Below, piece after piece: positions 7,894-17,392 of a DNA stretch of 64,000 bases. Positions within the stretch are counted from its first letter, which is position 1. The number at the start of each line of letters is the position of its first letter. The translations under genes and the position numbers were made by a program. The notes under the pieces are model-generated. The model had not been told where the DNA came from, made no database searches, and saw nothing but the letters and a program-made list of their open reading frames with translations. Where the stretch lies: assembly GCF_000421145.1 (NCBI RefSeq), contig NZ_ATWH01000006.1:62001-126000 (forward strand). Reading direction: 5' to 3'. This stretch comes from Glaciibacter superstes DSM 21135 (lineage in GTDB: Bacteria > Actinomycetota > Actinomycetes > Actinomycetales > Microbacteriaceae).

Positions 7894-8508
7894 ACCGAGG
7901 AAGAAACCGAGCCATTCGCGGTACGCGTCGATCGGCCAGCCGATGTCGCCGACGAGCGAGCGATAGACCTGCGGATGCCCAATGGTCCAGATGGCCGCTG
8001 CGGCTTCGTGATCGCTCATTCCGGAACGCAACCCACGCCTGTGCCGCAGTGCTGCGGCCGCTTCCCCGTAGTTGTGCAGGCGCTGCGCCGCTCGCCGCTT
8101 TTCGAGCGCCGCGACACCGGCGTCGACCACGGCCGCCTCGGCGATGACCAGATTGATCGCTGCTGTACGTTCGTTCACTTCCACGAACCAGTCCGCAAGG
8201 ATGGTGATGACGTCTCGGGCGGATTCGGCTGACGCAACCCGCTCGCGCATGATCTCGGGGACCAGTGCAGGCGCCCCGCGCCCGGCGGCGGTCAGGTCGA
8301 GTACAGCCGAAAGAACCGCAGCCTTGTTTCCGACCGTGTTGTAGATGGTTTGCACGGCAACGTTCGCCTCCGCCGCAATCATGCCGATCGATGTGGCGAC
8401 GTAACCGTGCGCGAGCAGGAGACGTTCCGCCGCCTCAACGACATCCGACCTGGTGCGCGCAGATTGGAACTGCCGTCTGATCGACGCGGAGTTCTGCGGC
8501 TTGCTCAC
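7879..8508 (-). CDS. TetR/AcrR family transcriptional regulator
   Basis: 209 residues. The N-terminal helix-turn-helix spans about residues 17-63, with AAERLLLAHGYVATSIGMIA and EANVAVQTIYNTVGNKAAVL, the usual TetR recognition-helix pattern. The C-terminal ligand/dimer domain is diverged and shows no recognisable ligand class. It lies about 80 bp from the flavin monooxygenase gene in divergent orientation and upstream of the ABC-F gene on the same strand, so either may be its target. Its stop is embedded in a 15-bp repeat. Confidence 0.85.
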   Translation of the reverse strand: MSKPQNSASIRRQFQSARTRSDVVEAAERLLLAHGYVATSIGMIAAEANVAVQTIYNTVGNKAAVLSAVLDLTAAGRGAPALVPEIMRERVASAESARDVITILADWFVEVNERTAAINLVIAEAAVVDAGVAALEKRRAAQRLHNYGEAAAALRHRRGLRSGMSDHEAAAAIWTIGHPQVYRSLVGDIGWPIDAYREWLGFFLGSALA

Positions 8509-8587
8509 ACATTTAGCATAGCGTTCTAGTCAGTAGAAGCGTATTCTAATCCGCAGCCGGCCGAATCGCCGGGCGGGCGGAGCGATC

Positions 8588-9704
8588 ATGCGAGCAGATT
8601 CGGGCCCGATTGAGACAGGCCCAACTGGGACGACTGTGAAGACCGATGCTGTCGTCGTCGGTGCCGGGCAGGCGGGCTTGGCCGTGGCACGGGAATTGTC
8701 CACGCGCGGGATAGACCACCTGGTCGTCGATGCTGCCAGACGAATCGGAGAGTCCTGGCGGGGCCGCTGGGACTCACTCATCGCCTTTACTCCGGCTGAA
8801 CACGACGGGCTGCCCGGAGTTCCGTTTCCTGCTGCACGAGGCACCTTCCCGTCGAAGGACGAGATTGCGTCGTACCTGGAGGAATACGCCGCCGCTCTGG
8901 CCATCACCGTGCGGTTGAACGAGTGCGCCCTCGGCCTGACGCCGGCCCGCGGGCGCTGGACGCTGGAAACGGATCGAGGCCGGATCAGCGCACGGCAGGT
9001 GGTGGTCGCCACCGGAACCAACGCGCTCCCTCACCTGCCACCGTTCGCGGGTGCAATCGACAGCAGCATCCGTCAATTGTTGCACTCCTCTGACTACACA
9101 AATCCCACCCTGGTGCCCCCCCGGAGACGTTCTGGTGGTCGGTGCGGGCACGTCGGGCGCCGAGATCGCACTGGAGCTCGCCAACGACGGCTTCCACCGT
9201 GTCACCCTGGCGGGACGGCCGACGGTCCACGTTCCGAACGTGGTCCTGGAGCGGGCGGGTGCCCTCTACTGGTGGTTCGTCGATTCGGTGCTCACCACGA
9301 GTACTCTCCCCGGGAGAAAGGCGGCTGCCGGCTTCCACCGCCGTGGGGCACCCCTGATCAGAATCTCAATGAAGCAGCTCAGCAACGCGGGGGCAGCACT
9401 GCTCCCCCGCATCGACCGGGTCGAATCCGGTCTTCCGACGCTGGCGGATGGCAGTCAGATCGGCGCCCAGACCATCATTTGGGCAACCGGATACCGGCCG
9501 GACTATCAGTGGATCACAGGACTGGAAACCGATTCCCTCGGGTGGCCGCTGCACGACCGCGGGGTGTCGGCGTCGTCGCCAGGACTCTACTTCGCCGGCA
9601 TCCCATTCCAGTACGCACTGACGTCAGGCCTGATCGGCGGTGTCGGACGCGATGCCGCGTACGTCGCGAACCTCATTGCGCAAACCGCGATTGCGCACAC
9701 CTAG
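8588..9704 (+). pseudogene. NAD(P)-binding flavin monooxygenase with apparent frameshift
   Basis: A FAD/NADPH-dependent monooxygenase-like protein of about 370 residues is split over two frames. Frame 1 from the ATG at 8588 carries the FAD motif VVVGAGQAGLAVARE and GRWDSLIAFTP, then runs to about 9115. Frame 3 continues with the NADPH motif VLVVGAGTSGAEIALE, WATGYRPDYQWI and GLYFAGIPFQYALTSG to the TAG at 9702-9704. The switch falls on a run of seven C at 9116-9122; six C would restore one frame. It resembles CzcO/YhiM-like oxidoreductases; the substrate is unknown. Sequencing error, a true pseudogene and a slippery, phase-variable tract are all possible. It is divergent from the TetR gene. 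Confidence 0.75.
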
Positions 9705-10034
9705 TCAGATCGCGAAGCCGAGCGCCCGCATCATGTCGCGGCCGTCGTCGGTGATCTTCTCCGGACCCCACGGCGGCATCCAGACCCAGTTGATCCGGAA
9801 CTGGTCGACAACGCCGTCCAGCGCCTGCGCCGTCTGTTCCTCGATGACGTCTGTCAGCGGGCAACCCGCCGACGTCAATGTCATGTGGATGATCAACGCG
9901 TCATTCTCGTCATCCCAGCCGAGATCGTAGATCAGGCCCAAGTCGACGACATTGATGCCGAGCTCGGGGTCCATGACATCTTTGAGCGCCTCTTCGATCT
10001 CGTCGAAGCGCGCCGGAGCGAGTGTGGAAGCCAT
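9705..10034 (-). CDS. DUF59/MIP18-type metal-sulfur cluster assembly factor
   Basis: 109 residues, the usual size for a MIP18/PaaD-like (SufT-type) protein. The signature DPELGINVVDLGLIY (about 21-35) and the conserved Cys loop MTLTSAGCPLTDVIEEQ (about 51-67) are present. Such proteins assist Fe-S maturation of client enzymes. It is the last gene of the suf operon, 4 nt after sufC, and its stop abuts the stop of the convergent monooxygenase gene with no gap. Confidence 0.9.
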   Translation of the reverse strand: MASTLAPARFDEIEEALKDVMDPELGINVVDLGLIYDLGWDDENDALIIHMTLTSAGCPLTDVIEEQTAQALDGVVDQFRINWVWMPPWGPEKITDDGRDMMRALGFAI

Positions 10035-10038
10035 ATCC

Positions 10039-10803
10039 CTAGCCTACGTTCGTACCTTCAAGATAGCGATCGTAACCTTCATCTTCGAGACGGTCGGCCA
10101 GCTCGTGGCCGCCCTGTTCTGCGATGCGTCCGTTCACGAATACGTGCACGAAATCCGGCTTGATATAGCGGAGGATGCGTGTGTAGTGGGTGATCAGTAC
10201 GATTCCGAGGCCGGTCTCGGCCTTCGCGCGGTTGACGCCTTCCGACACGATCTTCAGCGCGTCGACGTCGAGCCCAGAGTCGGTCTCGTCGAGAACAGCG
10301 AACCGTGGCTTCAGCAGTTCGAGCTGGAGGATCTCATTGCGCTTCTTCTCACCACCGGAGAATCCCTCGTTGACGTTCCGCTCAGCGAAGGCCTTGTCCA
10401 TCCGCAAGTTGGACATCGACTCCCGAACGTCTTTCACCCAACCGCGAATGGCCGGTGCTTCACCGTCGATGGCGGTCTTGGCGGTGCGCAGGAAGTTGGT
10501 GACGGTGACGCCGGGGATCTCGACCGGGTACTGCATGGCCAGGAACAGGCCAGCGCGTGCGCGCTCGTCCACCGTCATGGTCAGCACCTCTGCACCGTCG
10601 AGGAGGATCGACCCGCTCTCAACGTGGTACTTCGGGTGGCCGGCGATCGTATAGGCAAGAGTGGACTTACCTGAGCCGTTCGGCCCCATGATCGCGTGGA
10701 TCTCGTCTTCGTTGATGACGAGGTCGACGCCACGGAGGATCTGCTTGACGCCCTGGTCGGTCTCGACAGTGACGTGTAGGTCTTTGATTTCAAGGACGGA
10801 CAT
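10039..10803 (-). CDS. sufC: Fe-S cluster assembly ATPase SufC
   Basis: 254-residue soluble ABC-type ATPase that drives the SufBCD scaffold. Walker A GPNGSGKSTLAY (about 40-51), the SufC-typical signature FSGGEKKRNEILQL (about 150-163), Walker B VLDETDSGLDVDAL and H-loop ITHYTR are all present. It lies 56 nt after the Rieske gene and 4 nt before the DUF59 gene. GGAA-rich sequence precedes the ATG. Confidence 0.96.
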   Translation of the reverse strand: MSVLEIKDLHVTVETDQGVKQILRGVDLVINEDEIHAIMGPNGSGKSTLAYTIAGHPKYHVESGSILLDGAEVLTMTVDERARAGLFLAMQYPVEIPGVTVTNFLRTAKTAIDGEAPAIRGWVKDVRESMSNLRMDKAFAERNVNEGFSGGEKKRNEILQLELLKPRFAVLDETDSGLDVDALKIVSEGVNRAKAETGLGIVLITHYTRILRYIKPDFVHVFVNGRIAEQGGHELADRLEDEGYDRYLEGTNVG

Positions 10804-10859
10804 GAACTGGTATCTCTTTCGTTTGTGCGGCGCCGCGCCGGGCGCCCGCGAATTCTGGC

Positions 10860-11186
10860 CTAGACGGCGAGGATGATGGAGGGGTCGATGTACACGTCGC
10901 CGTCAATGAGATCGACCTGATACACCGGCACGGGCTCATAGGCCGGCAGGGTGAGCGGTTTGCCGGTTCGAAGGGAAAACATCGAGCCGTGCGCCCAGCA
11001 TTCGAGCGTGTCATTCTCGACGAACCCCTCGGAGAGCGAAATATCGCCGTGCGTGCAGGTGTCACCGATGGCGAACACGTCGCCTGCGGCGTCCCGCACC
11101 AAAGCGATCGGGATGTCGCCGATCTCGACGCGGACCGCCTGGTTCGGTTCGAGCTCGTCGAAGGCACAGACTCTGGTGGAGGCCAT
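10860..11186 (-). CDS. Rieske-type [2Fe-2S] ferredoxin of the suf operon
   Basis: 108 residues. The two Rieske cluster ligands pairs are CTH (in IGDTCTHGD, about 44-46) and CWAH (in LECWAHGSMF, about 63-66), 17 residues apart. It matches non-heme iron oxygenase ferredoxin subunits found in actinobacterial suf operons, probably as an electron donor during cluster assembly (role inferred). It follows sufD with a 2-nt gap. Confidence 0.9.
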   Translation of the reverse strand: MASTRVCAFDELEPNQAVRVEIGDIPIALVRDAAGDVFAIGDTCTHGDISLSEGFVENDTLECWAHGSMFSLRTGKPLTLPAYEPVPVYQVDLIDGDVYIDPSIILAV

Positions 11187-11188
11187 GG

Positions 11189-12400
11189 CTACTCGCCGTC
11201 CGATCCGCGAAGCTCGGCTTCGATGGCCCCCTGGAGACGTTCCTCGAGAATTGGCAACCCGATCTTCTGCACGATCTCTGTCAGGAACCCCCGCACGACG
11301 AGTCGCCGCGCTTCCTCTTCGGGGATACCGCGTGACTGCAGGTAGAACAACTGCTCGTCGTCAAAGCGACCCGTTGCGCTCGCGTGCCCGGCCCCCAGGA
11401 TGTCTCCGGTCTCGATCTCCAGGTTGGGGATCGAATCCGCGCGAGTGCCCTCGGTGAGAACGAGGTTGCGGTTCTGCTCGTAGCTGTCTGTACCAGCCGC
11501 CTTGGGTCCGATCAGCACATCGCCGATCCAGACCGTGCGCGCGCCGTCGCCCTGCAGCGCGCCCTTGTAGGTCACCCGGCTGCGGCTGTGCGGAGCGTCG
11601 TGGTTGATGTAGACCTGCTGTTCAAGGTGTTGCCCGGCGTCGGCGAAGTACAGCCCAAGCGCTTCGATATCGGAACCAGCGCCGACCAGATGGATCGACG
11701 GGTTGACGCGCACGATGCTGCCACCGAGCGAGACCACCACGTGCTTGAGGCGTGCGTCCCGTCCGACGGACGCGAAATGGTTCGCCAAGTGCACGGCCGT
11801 GTCATCCCACTCCTGCAGCGAGACGACGGTGAGGTTCGCGGACTCACCAAGGATGATCTCGACGTTCTCACTCAGTCGGGCATCGCCGACGTTCTCCAGT
11901 ATCACGACCGCCTGGCTGAAGGGCTTCGCTTCGATGAGAACGTGGGCCCCGCGCGCGGCAGCACCGAGTAGTGCCCTGGTGAGGGTGAACTCCTTCGGCT
12001 CCTCACCGCTGACGGTAATGGCAAGTGCCTTTTCGAATGCGGTCCAGGCGTTGGCGGCGGCTCGCTCCTCCGGGGCACCGGCCGAACCGACCCTGGCGTC
12101 ATCCCTGGGCACCCAGGCGACATCGATGCCGGAGGCGGGCTCCCACGACACGTCGTACGGGGTGCCGTCTAGTTCCCCGGAGGTGAGGTCGGTGAACCGG
12201 GATACCGGCGAAAGTTTCCAGACCGCTTCGCGACCGGTGACAGGTCCGAAATCGGCGACCTCAAAACTCTTGAACCGTTCGGACCTGGTCTGCACCGGCA
12301 CGAAGCCGAAGCGCCCATCTGAGTGTTCCTTGATTCCGTGCTGTTCGGCTGTGGGTAGAGCTGTCGAAGCGGTGTTCATAACTGCAGGGGCGACGGACAT
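11189..12400 (-). CDS. sufD: Fe-S cluster assembly protein SufD
   Basis: 403 residues from the ATG at 12400, which shares one base with the sufB TGA (TGATG), a reinitiation arrangement; a TTG one codon earlier is also in frame. The C-terminal beta-helix core contains INHDAPHSRSRVTYKGAL and GHASATGRFDDEQLFYLQSR, typical of SufD/SufB, with the helical C-terminal tail. SufD pairs with SufB on the SufC ATPase dimer to build Fe-S clusters. It is the second gene of the operon. Confidence 0.95.
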   Translation of the reverse strand: MSVAPAVMNTASTALPTAEQHGIKEHSDGRFGFVPVQTRSERFKSFEVADFGPVTGREAVWKLSPVSRFTDLTSGELDGTPYDVSWEPASGIDVAWVPRDDARVGSAGAPEERAAANAWTAFEKALAITVSGEEPKEFTLTRALLGAAARGAHVLIEAKPFSQAVVILENVGDARLSENVEIILGESANLTVVSLQEWDDTAVHLANHFASVGRDARLKHVVVSLGGSIVRVNPSIHLVGAGSDIEALGLYFADAGQHLEQQVYINHDAPHSRSRVTYKGALQGDGARTVWIGDVLIGPKAAGTDSYEQNRNLVLTEGTRADSIPNLEIETGDILGAGHASATGRFDDEQLFYLQSRGIPEEEARRLVVRGFLTEIVQKIGLPILEERLQGAIEAELRGSDGE

Positions 12401-13818
12401 CAACCGACGGATCCTTCCATGCCCATTTCGATGAGCTTGTTGAGTTCGAGGGCGTACTCCATTGGGAGTTCCCTGGCGATCGGTTCGATGAAGCCACGCA
12501 CAATCATCGCCATCGCCTCGGTCTCTGGCAGGCCGCGGCTCATCAGATAGAAGAGCTGCTCTTCACTGACCTTGGAGACCGTGGCTTCGTGGCCGAGCTT
12601 CACATCGTCGACTCGGATGTCGATGGAGGGGTAGGTATCGGAGCGCGACTGAGTGTCGACCAATAGCGCGTCACAGATGACCGAGTTCGACGAATGGTGC
12701 GCTGTCGCGTCAATGCGTACCTCGCCTCGATAGCCCGACCGGCCGCCGCCCCGAGCGATCGACTTCGAGACGATTGACGACTGGGTGTACGGCGCCATGT
12801 GCACCATCTTGGCGCCCGCGTCCTGATGCTGGCCGGGGCCGGCGAACGCCACAGACAGCGTCTCACCCTTCGAGTGCTCCCCCATCAGGTAGATCGACGG
12901 GTATTTCATGGTCACCTTGGACCCGATGTTCCCGTCCACCCACTCCATGGTGGCGCCCTCTGCAGCCGTCGCACGCTTGGTGACGAGGTTGTAGACGTTG
13001 TTCGACCAATTCTGGATCGTGGTGTACCGAACGCGGGCGTTCTTCTTGACCACAATCTCCACGACGGCGGAGTGCAGGGAATCTGACGTGTAGATCGGGG
13101 CAGTGCAGCCCTCGATGTAGTGCACGTAGCTGCCTTCGTCGGCGATGATCAGGGTGCGCTCGAACTGACCCATGTTTTCGGTGTTGATCCGGAAGTAGGC
13201 CTGCAGGGGGATCTCGACGTGCACGCCGGGCGGAATATAGACGAACGACCCGCCGGACCAGGCGGCCGTGTTCAGCGCAGCGAACTTGTTGTCGCCGCTC
13301 GGGATGACGGTTCCGAAGTACTCCTCGAAGAACTCAGGATGCTCGCGGAGGGCGGTGTCGGTGTCGGTGAAGATGACGCCCTGGGCGGTCAGGTCTTCGC
13401 GAATCTGGTGGTAGACCACTTCGGATTCGTACTGGGCCGTGACTCCGGCGACCAGGCGGGAACGCTCTGCCTCCGGGATGCCGAGCTTCTCGTAGGTGTT
13501 CTTAATGTCGTCCGGCAGGTCTTCCCAGGTCTGGGCCTGCTTTTCGGTCGAACGAACGAAGTACTTGATGTTGTCGAAGTCGATGTCAGAGAGGTCTGCG
13601 CCCCAGGTGGGCATCGGCTTGCGCTCGAACAACTGATGTGCCTTGAGACGGCGCTTGAGCATCCACTCAGGTTCATTCTTCAAACGGGAGATGTCGGCCA
13701 CGACTTCTGGCGAGATTCCACGTTTGGCGGATGCCCCGGCAGCGTCGGAGTCGGACCAGCCGAACTCGTACACCCCCAGGCTGTTCAGTTCGGGGCGGTC
13801 AAGCAATACGTCCGACAT
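12400..13818 (-). CDS. sufB: Fe-S cluster assembly protein SufB
   Basis: 472 residues from the ATG at 13818, preceded by an AGAGG at good spacing; the frame is open further up, but [11 protein letters not shown] is the expected N-terminus. It has the SufB core with [22 protein letters not shown] (conserved Cys), [16 protein letters not shown] and the C-terminal motif [13 protein letters not shown]. SufB is the scaffold subunit on which Fe-S clusters form. It opens the operon sufB-sufD-Rieske-sufC-DUF59. The cysteine desulfurase sufS and sufU are not adjacent in this window. Confidence 0.96.
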   Translation of the reverse strand: MSDVLLDRPELNSLGVYEFGWSDSDAAGASAKRGISPEVVADISRLKNEPEWMLKRRLKAHQLFERKPMPTWGADLSDIDFDNIKYFVRSTEKQAQTWEDLPDDIKNTYEKLGIPEAERSRLVAGVTAQYESEVVYHQIREDLTAQGVIFTDTDTALREHPEFFEEYFGTVIPSGDNKFAALNTAAWSGGSFVYIPPGVHVEIPLQAYFRINTENMGQFERTLIIADEGSYVHYIEGCTAPIYTSDSLHSAVVEIVVKKNARVRYTTIQNWSNNVYNLVTKRATAAEGATMEWVDGNIGSKVTMKYPSIYLMGEHSKGETLSVAFAGPGQHQDAGAKMVHMAPYTQSSIVSKSIARGGGRSGYRGEVRIDATAHHSSNSVICDALLVDTQSRSDTYPSIDIRVDDVKLGHEATVSKVSEEQLFYLMSRGLPETEAMAMIVRGFIEPIARELPMEYALELNKLIEMGMEGSVG

Positions 13819-14114
13819 CAATACCTCTTCTCCCACCCTCAACAACCCGGATATCAGTCCGGTCATTCCCGGACATGCCTCCACAAGGGAGACCCTGTAC
13901 CGGAAACGGGTTGCGAGGACGGCTACGTTGCGAACCTGAGGTTTAGTCCTTCCGCCGCCCCTGGTCGAGAGTGGGGCTGCGCGACTAATCCATGAAACAC
14001 TTCATTCTACAGCCAGTGAGCGCGAATAGTAGAGCGGCGGCTGAGTGTTTGCCCCATGAGCAGGGTGAATCTTGGCACGATCCAGCACGGCACGATCAAG
14101 AGAGAGCATGACCG
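13819..14114. promoter_or_regulatory. divergent sufB / ctaA control region
   Basis: A 296-bp gap with no gene. On the minus strand TAGAAT (complement of 14004-14009) is a possible -10 for sufB, without a clear -35. On the plus strand ctaA is preceded by a 15-bp direct repeat starting ggcacgatc at 14074 and again at 14089, ending 11 nt before the ctaA start; it could be an operator or part of the leader. No SufR/ArsR-type regulator gene lies beside sufB, unlike many actinobacterial suf clusters. Confidence 0.4.
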
Positions 14115-15059
14115 GTGAAGAGAATCTACGGGTGGTTGCCCGGCCACGTTGACAGCAGGGTGCGGGTGGTCGCCTGGGTGTACCTGGCAGCGCAGATCCT
14201 TCTGGTCGGGACCGGTGGCCTGGTGCGCCTCACCCAGTCTGGGCTCGGCTGTCCGACGTGGCCCCAGTGCACAGCAGACTCGCTCGTCAACACTCCGGAG
14301 ATGGGCATCCACGGCATCATCGAGTTCGGTAACCGGTTGCTGGGTGTCGCCCTCGGACTCCTGGCGATCGCGGCCTTCATCCTGGTTCTCCGCCTACGAC
14401 GTAGCCGACCTGACCTGTTCTGGCTGACGCTGCTCGCCGGTCTTGGAATCCCCCTCCAGGGCCTGATCGGCGGGATCACCGTGTGGACCCAGTTGAACCC
14501 GTACGTCGTCGGATTGCACTTCGTTGACTCGATTGGGCTCGTCGTGCTGTGCACGGTCTTCGTCTATCGCACTCACACCTCGGCGCGCCCACGAACGGCG
14601 GCGGCCCCACGGTGGTTCGGCGCCCTGGCATACGTCACCGCCTTCTTAGTGCTGCTGACGATCTGTGCCGGCATCCTGACGACTGGTTCCGGGCCGCACG
14701 CGGGTGACGCGGATGCCCCGCGCAACGGCCTCGACCCTGAGTTCCTGCAGCACGTGCACAGCTGGCCCGCCTACGCAACGCTTGCACTCACTCTGACGCT
14801 GGTTGTCGGCGCCCTCGTGCTGAAACTCCCCGCGCGTACCTGGGCGGGTGTTCTGCTCGTGGTCGAACTCGTACAGATTCTGGTCGGGCTCGTTCAGTCG
14901 AATACCGGGCTACCACCGTTCCTGGTCGGTATCCACATGGTCCTGGCCTGCATCCTGGTATCAGCGATGACCGCGCTCATTGCGCATCTGAAGGTGCCGG
15001 CCAACACCAGGGATGTCGCAACCATCATTGTCGCGGAACGCGAGCACGCCGCCGGCTGA
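14115..15059 (+). CDS. ctaA: heme a synthase (COX15/CtaA)
   Basis: 314-residue polytopic membrane protein with about eight hydrophobic spans. It oxidises the C8 methyl of heme o to make heme a for aa3 oxidase. The extracytoplasmic Cys pair GCPTWPQC (about 48-55) and the heme-ligand helices GLHFVDS, HVHSWPA and GIHMVL are present. The position equal to Bacillus His60 (ExxH) reads EFGN here. The start is a GTG or similar codon at 14115 preceded by GAGAGAG. No ctaB follows, although heme o synthase is often encoded between ctaA and tkt in relatives. Confidence 0.93.
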   Translation: MKRIYGWLPGHVDSRVRVVAWVYLAAQILLVGTGGLVRLTQSGLGCPTWPQCTADSLVNTPEMGIHGIIEFGNRLLGVALGLLAIAAFILVLRLRRSRPDLFWLTLLAGLGIPLQGLIGGITVWTQLNPYVVGLHFVDSIGLVVLCTVFVYRTHTSARPRTAAAPRWFGALAYVTAFLVLLTICAGILTTGSGPHAGDADAPRNGLDPEFLQHVHSWPAYATLALTLTLVVGALVLKLPARTWAGVLLVVELVQILVGLVQSNTGLPPFLVGIHMVLACILVSAMTALIAHLKVPANTRDVATIIVAEREHAAG

Positions 15060-15268
15060 GCTCCGCGCGATCCATGTCACGAGACGACACCAGCCGGTCC
15101 CGGTTGCCTATACTGGGAACGCTCGCCAATCGCGTGACTGACGCTGCTGCCCACCCGGGTGGGTACCGCCGGCCGATCGTGAAGCCGATGATGTCAATGG
15201 GCGCGCTACACCTCTAGTGGGAGCGGGTTGTGACACCTGCCCTCTGGTATTCGAAAGGGTCATAACAA
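15060..15268 (+). promoter_or_regulatory. tkt upstream region with candidate -10
   Basis: 209 bp between ctaA and tkt without a supported gene. TATACT at 15109-15114 is a good -10 match; the -35 is poor. If used, it gives a leader of about 150 nt before the tkt GTG, enough for regulation. A short inverted repeat cacccgggtg (15153-15162) lies in the leader. Confidence 0.35.
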
Positions 15269-17362
15269 GTGGCAGCACTGCAGTGGGAATCCATCGACAA
15301 TCAAGCGGTAGACACGGCGCGCATTCTTGCCGCAGATGCGGTTGAGAAGGTCGGAAACGGTCATCCGGGAACTGCCATGAGCCTGGCTCCCGCCGCCTAC
15401 CTGCTCTTCCAGAAGGTGATGCGTCGTGACCCGTCAGACAACACCTGGATCGGACGCGACCGATTCGTCCTGTCAGCCGGCCACAGCTCGCTGACCCAGT
15501 ACGTGCAGTTGTACTTCGGCGGCTATGGCCTGGAACTCGAAGACCTCAAACAGCTCCGCACCTGGGGTTCGAAGACTCCAGGGCACCCGGAATACGGCCA
15601 CACCGACGGCGTCGAGATCACCACCGGACCGCTCGGGCAGGGCATCTCCTCCGCGGTCGGCTTCGCCTATGCGAGCCGATTTGAGCGCGGACTGTTCGAC
15701 CCGGATGCGGCCGCAGGCACCAGCCCGTTCGACCACTTCGTTTACGTCATCGTCAGCGACGGCGATCTGGAAGAAGGCATCTCGAGCGAAGCGTCGTCGC
15801 TTGCCGGTCACCAGCAGCTCGGCAACCTCGTCGCGATCTACGACAGCAACCAGATCTCGATCGAAGACGACACCGACATCGCTTTCACCGAGGACGTCAA
15901 AGCACGCTATGAGGCGTACCACTGGCATGTCCTGGTCGTCGACTGGAAGAAGACCGGCGTCTATTCCGAAGATGTGCAGGAACTCCACGCAGCCATCGAA
16001 GCGGCCAAGGCGGTCACCGACAAGCCATCGATGATCATCCTGAAGACGATCATCGGCTGGCCAAGCCCGAAGAAGCAGAACACCGGCAAGATCCACGGCT
16101 CCGCGCTCGGTGCCGACGAGCTTGCCGCGGTCAAGGAGATCCTCGGTTTCGACCCGAACCAGACATTCGAGGTCGCGGAAGAGGTCATCGACCACACCCG
16201 CAAGGCACTGGAGCGCGGCGCGGCCGCGCACGCAGAGTGGAATGTACAGTTCGACGCCTGGGCGAATGCCAATCCAGAGCGCAAGGTCCTCCTCGACCGC
16301 ATCCTCTCCGGCGACCTGCCAGACGGCGTCGATGCCGCACTCCCGGTGTTCGAAGGCGGCACGGAGATGTCGACCCGCGCAGCGTCAGGCAAAGTGCTGA
16401 ACGCGCTCGGTCCTGTCATCCCCGAGCTGTGGGGCGGCTCTGCCGACCTCGCGGAGTCGAACAACACCACGCTGACCGGTGCCGCGTCGTTCGTTCCCGA
16501 AGAGCACTCCACCCACGAGTGGTCAGGCAACAAGTACGGCCGCGTCCTGCACTTCGGCATCCGTGAGCACGCGATGGCCGCGATTCTCAACGGAATCGTG
16601 CTGCACGGCAACACCCGGCCGTTCGGTGGTACCTTCCTGATCTTCAGTGACTACATGCGCCCGGCCGTTCGACTTGCCGCCCTGATGAAGGCGCCATCAA
16701 TCTTCGTCTGGACACACGACTCCGTCGCGCTCGGTGAAGACGGACCGACCCACCAGCCGATCGAGCAGCTCGCCTCGCTTCGCGCGATCCCCGGGCTCGA
16801 TGTGGTGCGGCCCGGCGACGCCAATGAGGTCGCCTGGGCCTGGAAGACCATCCTCGAACGCCGGGGCGGTCCGGCCGGAATCGCGCTCACCAGGCAGAAC
16901 ATCCCCGTATTCGCCCGAGGCGACGGCGCGGCATCCGGAGACACGCTCGCCTCGGCTGAGAACACCTCGAGGGGCGCATACGTGCTCGCAGAGGCCGCAG
17001 GCGGAAGTCCCGACGTGATCCTGATCGGAACGGGCTCAGAGGTGCAGCTCGCCCTGGCGGCACGAGACGAACTGAAGGCGGATGGCATCAACGCCCGCGT
17101 CGTCTCTGTTCCCTGCCTGGAGTGGTTCGAGGAGCAGAGCGCCGAGTACCGCGAATCGGTTCTCCCGTCCGGCGTCAAGGCTCGGGTATCGGTTGAGGCA
17201 GGAATCGCGTTGACATGGAAGAGCTATGTCGGCGACAGCGGTCGCAGTGTCTCGATCGAGCACTTCGGTGCATCGGCGGACTACAAGACCCTGTTCCGCG
17301 AGTTCGGAATCACGACGGAAGCCGTTGTGGCTGCCGCCAAGGAATCGCTCGCCGCGCTCTGA
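15269..17362 (+). CDS. tkt: transketolase
   Basis: 697 residues, full length. It moves two-carbon units between sugar phosphates using thiamine diphosphate. The N-terminal [13 protein letters not shown], the ThDP/metal motif [13 protein letters not shown] with [10 protein letters not shown], the catalytic-Glu region [14 protein letters not shown] and the substrate loop [20 protein letters not shown] are all seen in order. It starts the pentose phosphate cluster tkt-tal-pgi-zwf-opcA-pgl. GTG start with AAAGGG upstream. Confidence 0.97.
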   Translation: MAALQWESIDNQAVDTARILAADAVEKVGNGHPGTAMSLAPAAYLLFQKVMRRDPSDNTWIGRDRFVLSAGHSSLTQYVQLYFGGYGLELEDLKQLRTWGSKTPGHPEYGHTDGVEITTGPLGQGISSAVGFAYASRFERGLFDPDAAAGTSPFDHFVYVIVSDGDLEEGISSEASSLAGHQQLGNLVAIYDSNQISIEDDTDIAFTEDVKARYEAYHWHVLVVDWKKTGVYSEDVQELHAAIEAAKAVTDKPSMIILKTIIGWPSPKKQNTGKIHGSALGADELAAVKEILGFDPNQTFEVAEEVIDHTRKALERGAAAHAEWNVQFDAWANANPERKVLLDRILSGDLPDGVDAALPVFEGGTEMSTRAASGKVLNALGPVIPELWGGSADLAESNNTTLTGAASFVPEEHSTHEWSGNKYGRVLHFGIREHAMAAILNGIVLHGNTRPFGGTFLIFSDYMRPAVRLAALMKAPSIFVWTHDSVALGEDGPTHQPIEQLASLRAIPGLDVVRPGDANEVAWAWKTILERRGGPAGIALTRQNIPVFARGDGAASGDTLASAENTSRGAYVLAEAAGGSPDVILIGTGSEVQLALAARDELKADGINARVVSVPCLEWFEEQSAEYRESVLPSGVKARVSVEAGIALTWKSYVGDSGRSVSIEHFGASADYKTLFREFGITTEAVVAAAKESLAAL

Positions 17363-17392
17363 GCGCAGCATAAGCACTAGGAGACAGACACA

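Noticed and set aside
7761-7982. N-terminal extension of the ABC-F protein
   Set aside because: It overlaps the tetR 3' end and repeat tract and has no similarity to ABC-F; the GTG at 7760 fits.
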